From Lachnospiraceae bacterium (GTDB lineage: Bacteria > Bacillota > Clostridia > Lachnospirales > Lachnospiraceae): a stretch of DNA of 28,657 nucleotides. The notes under the pieces were generated by a model that saw only the letters and a list, made by a program, of their open reading frames with translations, was not told where the DNA came from and made no database searches. The stretch lies in the NCBI GenBank assembly GCA_900770785.1, contig CAAGLJ010000033.1:1-28657 (forward strand). The letters are read 5' to 3'. Of this stretch, positions 21,870 through 28,657 are shown in pieces (the first letter of the stretch is position 1; each line of letters starts with the position of its first letter). A program made the position numbers and the translations under genes.

Positions 21870-22475
21870 CTAATAACCCAGATTTTCATTAATTAAAACA
21901 ATTTCGTAATCACAGCCGCCAGGTTTTCGCCAAAGCACCGTAAGGCCACGACAAATCCTTTCCGGGCTGTTGCAGTCATAGCATTTGTCCCCCTTAACCG
22001 CACAGGGTGTTTTGCGCTTCAGCCGGTGGCAGTTTATGGGGGCAGCCACATTTCTTGCCCGATAAAGGGCTTGTTCATAGTCGGCTGCAATCTTATTCGC
22101 CCCAACCACCAGATAAACCTTCTCAGGTCCATAAAGGGTAGCCGAAATGCGATTACAGGTTCCATCAATATTGATAACCTCACCGGTTTCGGCAAGAGCA
22201 TTTACCGAAGAAAAATATATTCTGGCCCGGTGTGCCAGCCCACGCATTTCCTGATCTGTTTTTCCCTCCAGGGGCTTCCAGGGCCAGTACACCTTATTAT
22301 GCTCTGCCAGCTTTTCATAGAGCCCCATTTCCTGAATGGTCATTGAACCGCCGATACCCACCTCTTTTTGATCAACGGCAGTATCCAGATAGGAAACTGC
22401 ATCCTTTACGGTATCAAAGCAGGATACCTGAAATCCTCTCTTTTCCAGATTATCTTTTACAAGAGTAAAATCCAT
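21870..22475 (-). CDS. LUD-domain (DUF162) protein with C-terminal cysteine cluster
   Basis: The protein has 201 residues, with a LUD fold related to LutC of lactate utilisation (GIGGSMTIQEMGLYEKL, FSSVNALAETGEVINIDGTC, KVYLVVGANKIAADYEQALY). The C-terminal third is Cys-rich: C149, C158, C165, C168, C175 and C188 (NCHRLKRKTPC, KCYDC, RIC). This suggests a metal or Fe-S site, as seen in many clostridial single-domain LUD proteins. It lacks LutA/LutB partners, so lactate oxidation should not be assumed. It begins 15 nt after the cytidylate-kinase-like gene and shares its transcript. Confidence 0.9.
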   Translation of the reverse strand: MDFTLVKDNLEKRGFQVSCFDTVKDAVSYLDTAVDQKEVGIGGSMTIQEMGLYEKLAEHNKVYWPWKPLEGKTDQEMRGLAHRARIYFSSVNALAETGEVINIDGTCNRISATLYGPEKVYLVVGANKIAADYEQALYRARNVAAPINCHRLKRKTPCAVKGDKCYDCNSPERICRGLTVLWRKPGGCDYEIVLINENLGY

Positions 22476-22490
22476 CTTTTTTCCTCCTCA

Positions 22491-23114
22491 CTAATGGCAG
22501 GCCTCAAAATCTTCTACAGCCTGAATAATCAGCTTCACCGTTCCCTCTACTCCAAATTTTGAGCTGTTAAGGCATAAATCATAGCTGTCTGCCCTTCCCC
22601 ACTTCTTGGAGGAATAGTAGTTATAATAGCTTTGACGCTGTTTATCCTTTTTCACCATCATATCTCTGGCTTTTTGCTCGGTTAAATCGTATTTTTTCAT
22701 AATCCGTTTAATTTTACTTTCTTCCTCTCCATAAATGAACAGATTAAGACAGTTTTTATAATCACTGAGGGCATAATCTGCACACCTGCCAACGATAACG
22801 CAGAAAGACTCATCTGCCATCTTCTTAATGGTATCAAACTGAGCTAAAAAAACCTTGTGGCTGATGGGCATATCCATGAAGGAAGAGGTATTATACCCGA
22901 AAGAATAGGTATCCATAACCAGATTATAGAGGAAGGAATTGGTAGGCCGCTCATCATGGCACTCTATCATTTCCTGGCAAAAACCGCTCTCTTTCGCTGC
23001 CCTTGACAGAAGTTCTTTATCATAGCACTTAATTCCAAAATGCTGCGCAACCTTTTCACCTATTTCATGACCTCCTGAGCCAAACTGCCTTCCTATCGTA
23101 ATTATCGTATTCAT
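22491..23114 (-). CDS. Cytidylate kinase-like family protein
   Basis: The protein has 207 residues of the cytidylate-kinase-2 type. The P-loop is GRQFGSGGHEIG (about 8-19), with CYDKELLSRAAKESGF next and CVIVGRCADYAL (Walker B-like region) in the middle. A lid-like basic stretch (KKYDLTEQKARDMMVKKDKQ RQSYY) and YDLCLNSSKFG follow. The fold predicts phosphoryl transfer from ATP, but CMP as substrate is not established for this subfamily, and a true cmk is normally elsewhere. It is the first gene of a two-gene operon with the LUD protein; its promoter lies in an inverted repeat. Confidence 0.88.
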   Translation of the reverse strand: MNTIITIGRQFGSGGHEIGEKVAQHFGIKCYDKELLSRAAKESGFCQEMIECHDERPTNSFLYNLVMDTYSFGYNTSSFMDMPISHKVFLAQFDTIKKMADESFCVIVGRCADYALSDYKNCLNLFIYGEEESKIKRIMKKYDLTEQKARDMMVKKDKQRQSYYNYYSSKKWGRADSYDLCLNSSKFGVEGTVKLIIQAVEDFEACH

Positions 23115-23129
23115 ACAAGCACCACCTTT

Positions 23130-23169
23130 TGTAAAATGATTATACCAATATTTTACATGAATTAAGCAA
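23130..23169 (-). promoter_or_regulatory. Promoter with palindromic operator candidate
   Basis: On the complement, TATAAT (23139-23144) with TTGCTT (23164-23169), spacer 19 nt. TGTAAAAT (23130-23137) and ATTTTACA (23150-23157) form a perfect 8-bp inverted repeat around the -10, which could be a repressor site. Confidence 0.5.
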
Positions 23170-23205
23170 AAATTTCAATCAATTTACACTCAAAATATGA
23201 TATGT

Positions 23206-23231
23206 CGGAAAATAGCAGCTGTTATTTTCCG
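23206..23231 (-). terminator. Hairpin after the aroB-lspA-RluD-like operon
   Basis: CGGAAAATA (23206-23214) pairs with TATTTTCCG (23223-23231), just past the synthase stop codon. There is no strong T run on the minus strand, so efficiency is uncertain. Confidence 0.55.
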
Positions 23232-23235
23232 TATT

Positions 23236-24162
23236 TTACTCACCATGATTTTCTCTCAGTCTGGTCAAAAGTGCCATAAAATACTCCGGTAAAGGGGCTA
23301 CTGTTTCCACATAATGCCCATCCTTTGGATGGTGAAAGCCAAGAATAAAGGCGTGAAGAGTCTGCCCCTGCAGCTTAAACCTGTTTTTGCTATCTCCATA
23401 CACTTCATCTCCCAGCAATGGGTGTCCCAGAGAAGATAAATGTACACGAATCTGATGGGTTCTTCCGGTTTCCAGCTGACATTCGATGTAGGTGGCATTC
23501 TTAAGCCTCTCCAGAACCCTGACTCTGGTAACCGCAGGCTTTCCGTTCTTCTGGTTTACTGCCATCCTTTTTCGCTCAGCAGGATGCCTTCCTATTGGGG
23601 CATCAATCCGATACTCCTCTTCCTTCAACACACCCATACAGATCGCCCGGTAGCGGCGCAGGATAGAATGTTCCTTCAGCTGTGCCGCAATGGATTCATG
23701 TGCCAGATCATTTTTACAGGCAATCAATGAGCCTGTAGTATCTTTATCAATTCGATGTACGATTCCGGGTCGCATTACACCATTGATACCGGACAGACTA
23801 TCCTTACAATGAGCCAAAAGTGCATTTACCAGTGTACCGCTGTAATGTCCCGGGGCAGGATGAACCACCATTCCCTTGGGCTTATTTACCACAATCACAT
23901 CTTCATCCTCATAAAGAACCTCTAAAGGAATTTCCTGGGGCAAAATCTCCGGCTCCACACTTTCAGGCAAATGAAATTCCACTTCCTCATCCGGACGCAG
24001 CATATAATTTGCTTTCACCGTTTTTCCATTTACGGTTACCCTCTGTTCCTGTATCATCTTTTGCAGATAGGAGCGGGATAAAAAATCCAGATTTCCACTT
24101 AAAAATTTATCTATTCTTATGCCTTCCCATTCATCCTCAACCTGAAACTTATAAGTATCCAT
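23236..24162 (-). CDS. RluA/RluD family rRNA pseudouridine synthase
   Basis: The protein has 308 residues. An N-terminal S4 RNA-binding domain covers about 13-65 (RIDKFLSGNLDFLSRSYLQK). The catalytic domain has HRIDKDTTG at 136-144, where D139 is the nucleophile that isomerises uridine, and the later GRTHQIRVHLSSLGHPLLGD. RluD-type enzymes modify helix 69 of 23S rRNA. In Bacillus the same position after lspA holds ylyB, so that orthologue is likely, but the exact target uridines are not shown. It starts 3 nt after the lspA stop, suggesting coupling. Confidence 0.94.
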   Translation of the reverse strand: MDTYKFQVEDEWEGIRIDKFLSGNLDFLSRSYLQKMIQEQRVTVNGKTVKANYMLRPDEEVEFHLPESVEPEILPQEIPLEVLYEDEDVIVVNKPKGMVVHPAPGHYSGTLVNALLAHCKDSLSGINGVMRPGIVHRIDKDTTGSLIACKNDLAHESIAAQLKEHSILRRYRAICMGVLKEEEYRIDAPIGRHPAERKRMAVNQKNGKPAVTRVRVLERLKNATYIECQLETGRTHQIRVHLSSLGHPLLGDEVYGDSKNRFKLQGQTLHAFILGFHHPKDGHYVETVAPLPEYFMALLTRLRENHGE

Positions 24163-24165
24163 AGC

Positions 24166-24699
24166 TTATCCGTTCTCTCTTCCCTTTTTCTGCCGAATCG
24201 ATAAAAACTCCAGATCCTGTTCTTTGTAGTAAAATAAAATAACCACTGCCAAAAGAACGCAGGCCACAGAAACATAAATATCTGCCACGTTAAAAATAGG
24301 AAAATTAATCAAAACAAAATACAAAAAGTCAACCACGTACTCCAGTCTTACACGATCGATCATATTTCCCACTGCACCGGAGGCAATCAGCACCAAAAGA
24401 ATATGAAGCCAGATATATTTCCTGTCCTTTGGTATTTTAAATAATACATAAAAGATGGCCACCAGAATAATGCAGGCAATAAAAATAAAAAAGACCTTCT
24501 GATTTTGCAGCATACCGAAGGCAGCACCTCTGTTTTCCAGATAATTCAATTCAAAAACACCCTCAATAACGGGAATTGCCGGTCTGTCCTTTAAATTTAC
24601 CACTGCAAGATATTTGGTGTACTGATCTAAAGCAATCAGTAAAAACATCACAAAAAAATCAATGAATAAAACCCATTTTCTTTTAAACTCACTCTTCAT
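24166..24699 (-). CDS. lspA: Lipoprotein signal peptidase II
   Basis: The protein has 177 residues with four membrane helices. The conserved blocks are LIALDQYTKYLA, NYLENRGAAFGML, GAVGNMIDRVRLEYVVDF and FPIFNVADIYVSVA. D115 and D140 are the catalytic aspartates that cut prolipoproteins before the lipidated Cys; the lipoprotein at 5896 would be a substrate. The start overlaps the aroB end by 11 bases, and the RluD-like gene follows 3 nt later. It is slightly longer than average because of a charged C-terminal tail (EQDLEFLSIRQKKGRENG). Confidence 0.97.
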   Translation of the reverse strand: MKSEFKRKWVLFIDFFVMFLLIALDQYTKYLAVVNLKDRPAIPVIEGVFELNYLENRGAAFGMLQNQKVFFIFIACIILVAIFYVLFKIPKDRKYIWLHILLVLIASGAVGNMIDRVRLEYVVDFLYFVLINFPIFNVADIYVSVACVLLAVVILFYYKEQDLEFLSIRQKKGRENG

Positions 24700-25789
24700 T
24701 CCGATAAATAATCTCCTCTATCCCATTTATCATTTCTTCCTCAGTAACGGTCTTATCAATAATCGCCTTACCGATTTTTTTCAACAGAATAAATTTAATC
24801 TGTCCCTGCTCCATCTTTTTATCCGATCTGGTAAGGGCAATTATCCTGTCCGCCTCAATATTTTCAATACTGATGGGCAGCTGGAAGGGAACGAACATAT
24901 CCCGTACCTCATAGTACTCTTCGTCGGAAAGATATCCCTTTTTCCAGGAAATGAAGGCTGCTGCAACGCTTCCCAGGGCAACACATTCTCCATGCAGAAG
25001 GGAAAAATTCATGTATTTTTCAATGGCATGCCCAATGGTATGCCCAAAATTAAGCAAGGCTCTTTCTCCCTGCTCTGTGGGATCCTTTTCCACAACGGCT
25101 TTCTTTATCTGGCAGCTTCGATAAATCATCTCTTCCAATACCGACGGATCCCGCTCATCAATTTCATACAGATGACTGATCATCCATTCATAGAACATGG
25201 CGTCCTTAATCAGACCATGCTTCATTACCTCGGCAAAGCCATTATAAAACTGCCGTTTATCCAGTGAAGACAATACAGCCAGATTAATATACACCAGGCG
25301 GGGCATTTTAAATGCACCCACCATATTTTTATACTGATCAAAATCCACACCTGTTTTTCCACCAATACTGCTGTCTACCTGGGCAAGCAAAGAGGTAGGA
25401 ACCTGGATGAAGTCAATCCCCCGCAAATAAGTAGCTGCAGCAAATCCGGTTAAATCTCCTACCACGCCGCCACCTAAAGCAATCAGTATATCTTTACGTT
25501 CAAAATGCTTTTCTATCAAAAAACCATACAATTCTCTGACCGTATCCAGAGTCTTACTGGCTTCTCCGGCGGGAAAGGAAAATATCTCAACCTGTTCTGC
25601 CCAAAAAGCAAGTATCTCCTTAAGCTCTGCCGCATAAAGCTCTTCCACCTGAGAATCGGTTACGATACAAAAACGCCTGTTTTTAAGCTCCAGGGCTTCC
25701 AGTTCCCCTGCCAAAGCAGCAAAATCCTTCTCCAGCACAATATTGTAGCAGGGCTTCTTATTATATGAAACTTCCAATCTTTTACTCAT
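24689..25789 (-). CDS. aroB: 3-dehydroquinate synthase
   Basis: The protein has 366 residues, full length. It converts DAHP to 3-dehydroquinate in the shikimate pathway using NAD and a divalent metal. The NAD site is ALGGGVVGDLTGFAAATYLR, followed by VPTSLLAQVDSSIGGKTGVD. The metal ligands lie in FAEVMKHGLIKD (Glu), LNFGHTIGHAIE (His) and LLHGECVALG (His). A short-spaced GAGGAAG precedes the ATG. Its grouping with lspA and the pseudouridine synthase is probably an operon of convenience; no promoter stands out in the 40 nt after the sepF terminator. Confidence 0.97.
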   Translation of the reverse strand: MSKRLEVSYNKKPCYNIVLEKDFAALAGELEALELKNRRFCIVTDSQVEELYAAELKEILAFWAEQVEIFSFPAGEASKTLDTVRELYGFLIEKHFERKDILIALGGGVVGDLTGFAAATYLRGIDFIQVPTSLLAQVDSSIGGKTGVDFDQYKNMVGAFKMPRLVYINLAVLSSLDKRQFYNGFAEVMKHGLIKDAMFYEWMISHLYEIDERDPSVLEEMIYRSCQIKKAVVEKDPTEQGERALLNFGHTIGHAIEKYMNFSLLHGECVALGSVAAAFISWKKGYLSDEEYYEVRDMFVPFQLPISIENIEADRIIALTRSDKKMEQGQIKFILLKKIGKAIIDKTVTEEEMINGIEEIIYRNEE

Positions 25790-25829
25790 ATCTTCCTCTC
25801 ATATTCTCTCAATAGCTTAATATATTTTC

Positions 25830-25858
25830 AAAAAAAACTTCCCGCCACTGGCAGGAAG
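25830..25858 (-). terminator. Terminator of the HlyD-like/yggS/sepF operon
   Basis: On the complement, CTTCCTGCC and GGCGGGAAG form a 9-bp stem (one G-T pair) with loop AGT, followed by eight Ts (25830-25837). Confidence 0.93.
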
Positions 25859-25866
25859 CCTCTTCC

Positions 25867-26367
25867 TTAATTATGAATTGACGGTACATCGAATGAACCG
25901 CTTAAAATTTCCTGAAAGTCACCAGAAATATCTACGCTGGCAGGCGTAATGATAAAAATATAATGGGAAATCTTCTGCAGATTACCGCTGATAGCATAAC
26001 AGGAACCGGAGGTGAAATCAATAATTCTCTGTGCCACATCCACTTCAATCCCCTCCAGATTCAGAACCACCGTTCTGTTAGCAAGTAAAGTCTCTGTAAT
26101 CTCCCTTGCATCCTCTACAGAAGTAGGCTTAATTACACATACCTCCATCCCTGAACCATTGAGCTTCCTTGGCTGCTGTCTGATGGGAGCAACCCGTGCG
26201 GGCATCTTTCTTACTTTCTCTTCATCGTAGCCGGTATCCCCTTTTGAAGAATTACCCTTACTCTCCTTGGGATCTTCATCATCTAAATAATCATCATCCT
26301 CATAATAATCATCATTATCTTCATCATTCAGCTTCATTATTTTCAAAAAGTTATCCAATGCACTCAT
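25867..26367 (-). CDS. sepF: Cell division protein SepF
   Basis: The protein has 166 residues from the ATG at 26367 (complement AGGAG, 9 nt, ATG); a TTG nine bases earlier abuts the ribosome site. The N-terminal MSALDNFLKIMKL is the amphipathic membrane-binding helix. A long acidic linker (about 16-45, Asp/Glu-rich) follows. The SepF core begins at about 70 (VCVIKPTSVEDAREITETLL, NRTVVLNLEGIEVDVAQRII, DFTSGSCYAISGNLQKI). SepF tethers FtsZ to the membrane and polymerises into rings. It lies downstream of yggS, as in many Firmicutes and Actinobacteria. Confidence 0.96.
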   Translation of the reverse strand: MSALDNFLKIMKLNDEDNDDYYEDDDYLDDEDPKESKGNSSKGDTGYDEEKVRKMPARVAPIRQQPRKLNGSGMEVCVIKPTSVEDAREITETLLANRTVVLNLEGIEVDVAQRIIDFTSGSCYAISGNLQKISHYIFIITPASVDISGDFQEILSGSFDVPSIHN

Positions 26368-26388
26368 TTTAAACAACTCCTGTTCATA

Positions 26389-27075
26389 TTATAGACCGTA
26401 GTCACGTTCTCCAAAAATTCCGGTACCTACCCGAACATAGTCTGCACCCTCCTCAATGGCTACCTGATAATCTCCGGTCATCCCCATGGATAGAAACTCC
26501 ATATCAACATTATCAATGTTTTTGTTTATTATGTCAACATATAATTGTTTCATTATTTTAAAATATTGGCGATTTTCCTCAGCATTTTCCACATAGGGAG
26601 CCACCGTCATCAACCCTTTGATCCGCACAGAAGAGAGGGTGCTGATCTGCCGAATCAATTCTTCACAGTCCTTTGGAGAAACTCCATATTTGGAATCCTC
26701 AGCTGCGATATTTATTTCGATTAAAACAGGCATTACTATTCCCTTTTTGGCTGCTTCCTTGTCGATTTCCTGTGCCAGCCGGAGGGAATCCACGCTATGG
26801 ATCAGAGCCACTTTATCAACGATATACTTTACCTTATTTCTTTGCAAATGACCGATCATATGCCAGCGGATATCTTTGGGCAGTAAATCATATTTTTCCA
26901 GAATTTCCTGTACCTTATTCTCACCAAAATCCCGGATTCCGCAGTCATATACCTGCCTGATATCCTCAACCGGCTTCGTCTTGCTTACCGCAATAAGAGA
27001 GGCACCTTTTCCCTCTTTTTTCTGATTGGCTTCCTCTATCTTCTGCAATACACTTTTTACATTTTCCTGTATCAT
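26389..27075 (-). CDS. yggS: YggS/PLPBP family pyridoxal-phosphate homeostasis protein
   Basis: The protein has 228 residues from the ATG at 27075, preceded on the complement by GGGGAG. The frame extends to 27111, but that part overlaps the upstream gene and lacks a ribosome site. Lys32 in AVSKTKP should bind PLP as a Schiff base. Other marks are DFGENKVQEI, WHMIGHLQRNKVKYI, LIHSVDSLRLAQEI, and the end LSMGMTGDYQVAIEEGADYV then RVGTGIFGERDY. The protein has no known enzymatic activity and buffers PLP and amino-acid pools. It sits between the HlyD-like gene and sepF in one operon. Confidence 0.96.
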   Translation of the reverse strand: MIQENVKSVLQKIEEANQKKEGKGASLIAVSKTKPVEDIRQVYDCGIRDFGENKVQEILEKYDLLPKDIRWHMIGHLQRNKVKYIVDKVALIHSVDSLRLAQEIDKEAAKKGIVMPVLIEINIAAEDSKYGVSPKDCEELIRQISTLSSVRIKGLMTVAPYVENAEENRQYFKIMKQLYVDIINKNIDNVDMEFLSMGMTGDYQVAIEEGADYVRVGTGIFGERDYGL

Positions 27076-27088
27076 TCTTCTCCCCGTT

Positions 27089-28483
27089 TCAGTTAAAAAA
27101 TTCATTTTCATCTACCGTTTCTGCATCCAGTACAATATAGTCATATTCAATCAGACCATATTCCGTATTGGAACGAATAATAGAGTATTCCTCGTTCTGG
27201 TATAAAATCTGAATCTGTTTAAAATCAGCATATCCTTTATTTTTATTATAAACTCCCACTAAGCTCCCCTTTTGGGATATGGTATGAACCTCTGTTGAAT
27301 CCAGCTTCTGCAGCCGGTCTCCGGTTTCCAGCTCAGGGCTGTCTATATAATAATTTCCTTCTTCCTTATTGTAAATGCTGACCGAAATAAACTGATTAAT
27401 CTGATTTCCATCCTCATCATACACTTCCTTCAATACACCCTGCTCACCATTTTCTCCACTTTTGGTCACAAAATCCTCGGGAATAATATAAAATTCCTTT
27501 TCCACAATAGCAGAGTTGGGAACCTTCAACCCACTTTCCTCCTCCAGTACCAGCTCAATATCCACAAACCGCTCGGTACAGAAGGTAATCATGGAGTTAT
27601 TAAAAGTAAGCTGAATATAGGTATCTGCATCCTTATTGGTAAAGGAACTCACTCTCGCCCAGGAAGTATACTGATTTTTAAGAAATTTGACCTTAACATA
27701 CTCTTTTTCCAGCAAAAGCTGGGCCCGTTCCGGATTCGTTTTGATGATGAGAGACCAGCTCTCACTGGTAACCAGCTTATAAATAGGGTCTCCCTGGCTC
27801 ACCAGCTCATTACTGACCAGCTGTGTTTTCTGATAGTCTGTCTTTTTTAAAATATCCTCCGTAATCGCTGCAGGATCAAAGTTTTCATAGCCATCGTAGG
27901 AATAAACGACGATTCCCGACTCCGGGGAACTGCATACATTAATCAATCCGCTTTCCCCTGAGCGGTTAAGTTTCTCCAGATTCTCCAAAATATTGTCGTT
28001 GGCCTGCCTGTATGCTGTACCTTCAATGGAATACTTGAAGTCATAAACGCTGGAAAAGCTCTTGGAATCAAATCCTCCCTTATATTCCATGATATCACTG
28101 CGCAGCTCCTCCAGGTCAGCATCATCCAGTGAATTTTCCCCCATGCTCTGCTCTTCTATAATATCCTGGAGCCGTCCTCCCTCATCTACGGTACAGACCA
28201 TCTTTCCTGCCCCTATTCTGGTTCCCTCTCTGACATAGTAGTTAAGGTATCCTGCATAAGAGCTGTCTACGATTACCTCTTCCCGAAGGGCAAGTCCGGT
28301 GTATACATTCTCCACATACAAAGAGCCTGTTTTCACCTGATATCCGGATACATGCTTGGTGGTGAAATACATAAACACACAAATCAGAATATAGAACAGA
28401 ATGACTCCGAAGAAAATCATTCCCAGATTAATATTAAGCGGTTTTTTATATTGTCGTATTTTATTTGAATTGTGATCTGCCAA
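27089..28483 (-). CDS. HlyD-like membrane-fusion family protein
   Basis: The protein has 464 residues from a TTG start at 28483, chosen because GGAGG lies 6 nt upstream; the open frame to 28507 would run through that site. A basic cytoplasmic tail (residues 1-15) leads to one membrane helix (about 17-42), then a large extracellular part. Marks are the biotinyl/lipoyl-like half (EEVIVDSSYAGYLNYYVREG TRIGAGKMVCTV), a charged helical stretch, the second half (INVCSSPESGIVVYSYDGYE ...VSQGDPIYKLV), and beta-barrel strands ending LIEYDYIVLDAETVDENEF. It resembles HlyD/RND adaptors. Clostridial genomes often have such a protein next to yggS-sepF. No ABC or RND partner is nearby, so a role at the cell envelope or septum is possible. 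Confidence 0.85.
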   Translation of the reverse strand: MADHNSNKIRQYKKPLNINLGMIFFGVILFYILICVFMYFTTKHVSGYQVKTGSLYVENVYTGLALREEVIVDSSYAGYLNYYVREGTRIGAGKMVCTVDEGGRLQDIIEEQSMGENSLDDADLEELRSDIMEYKGGFDSKSFSSVYDFKYSIEGTAYRQANDNILENLEKLNRSGESGLINVCSSPESGIVVYSYDGYENFDPAAITEDILKKTDYQKTQLVSNELVSQGDPIYKLVTSESWSLIIKTNPERAQLLLEKEYVKVKFLKNQYTSWARVSSFTNKDADTYIQLTFNNSMITFCTERFVDIELVLEEESGLKVPNSAIVEKEFYIIPEDFVTKSGENGEQGVLKEVYDEDGNQINQFISVSIYNKEEGNYYIDSPELETGDRLQKLDSTEVHTISQKGSLVGVYNKNKGYADFKQIQILYQNEEYSIIRSNTEYGLIEYDYIVLDAETVDENEFFN

Positions 28484-28551
28484 ATCTGACCTCCAAAAAA
28501 TCAGCAATATACTATTTCACTGTAACTATTCAGAACCCCATTCGCAAAATC

Positions 28552-28564
28552 GCTGCTTTGCAGC
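28552..28564. repeat. Small GC-rich hairpin
   Basis: GCTGC (28552-28556), loop TTT, GCAGC (28560-28564). It precedes the larger palindrome and may be part of the same intergenic element. Confidence 0.5.
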
Positions 28565-28591
28565 TTTTCTTTTGCTCATGTGGTTACTTCG

Positions 28592-28650
28592 CCATATAAA
28601 TTTACAATTCTGTTTGAATGCAAGCATTCACAGAATGTAAATTTGCATGG
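28592..28650. repeat. Long imperfect palindrome at the window edge
   Basis: CCAT/ATGG, AAATTTACA/TGTAAATTT, TTCTGT/ACAGAA and GAATG/CATTC pair in order around a CAAG loop, with only small bulges. There is no T run. It looks like a repeat-type intergenic element rather than a terminator; the next gene is outside the window. Confidence 0.7.
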
Positions 28651-28657
28651 CTCTGAA

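Noticed and set aside
1..28657. CRISPR arrays, tRNA or rRNA genes, complete insertion sequences
   Set aside because: No regularly spaced direct repeats, cloverleaf-like sequences or intact transposase genes were seen; only the Rpn remnant is transposase-related.

Overview
The window looks like chromosomal DNA from a motile, low-to-moderate GC Firmicute of class Clostridia, most likely Lachnospiraceae. The evidence is the gene order (radical SAM TIGR03960, DUF2344, RNase G, rplU-prp-rpmA, obg, yhbY, nadD, yqeK, rsfS, lexA), an L27 with a Prp-cleavable N-terminal extension, SepF, a LexA/YneA-type SOS module with Gram-positive boxes, and strong GGAGG ribosome sites. The genus cannot be fixed from the sequence alone.

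Layout. (1) 1-900 is visibly AT-rich accessory DNA: the 3' end of a SUKH-type (SMI1/KNR4) immunity-like gene and a second small orphan gene closed by a strong terminator. (2) 900-3220 holds a gene-poor stretch, a membrane-anchored TPR-like protein on the minus strand, a small membrane protein, and the broken remnant of an Rpn/PD-(D/E)XK transposase-nuclease gene next to an 18-bp inverted repeat. (3) 3347-8955 is a flagellar/surface islet. Its centrepiece is a flagellin whose variable domain has been replaced by a zinc metallopeptidase (HEMMH plus a downstream Glu): a proteolytic flagellin (flagellinolysin). A cysteine-rich zinc-ribbon-like protein and a lipoprotein follow it closely. Then come two proteins preceded by SigD-like promoters (one FliD-like), a DUF3892 protein on the opposite strand, and a LytTR DNA-binding protein.

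(4) 8983-18028 is a conserved housekeeping run, all on the plus strand: radical SAM protein, DUF2344 protein, RNase G, NUDIX hydrolase, then a probable L21 leader with rplU-prp-rpmA, then obg-yhbY-nadD-yqeK-rsfS. Most of these act on ribosome assembly, RNA processing or nucleotide/NAD metabolism. (5) 18097-19340 is the SOS module: lexA and a divergent YneA-like LysM protein, with three LexA-box-like sites between them. One lies in the spacer of a perfect consensus promoter. (6) 19370-28507 holds a tyrosine recombinase and an AI-2E family permease, then minus-strand operons: a cytidylate-kinase-like protein with a LUD-domain protein; aroB-lspA-RluD-like synthase; and an HlyD-like protein with YggS and SepF. 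The right edge carries a long palindromic element.

Most interesting points: the proteolytic flagellin and its close partners, the SigD-linked secreted proteins beside it, the SOS control region, the Rpn remnant with its inverted repeat, and the uncharacterised radical SAM/DUF2344 pair coupled to RNase G. No CRISPR array, tRNA, rRNA, intact insertion sequence or prophage was seen.
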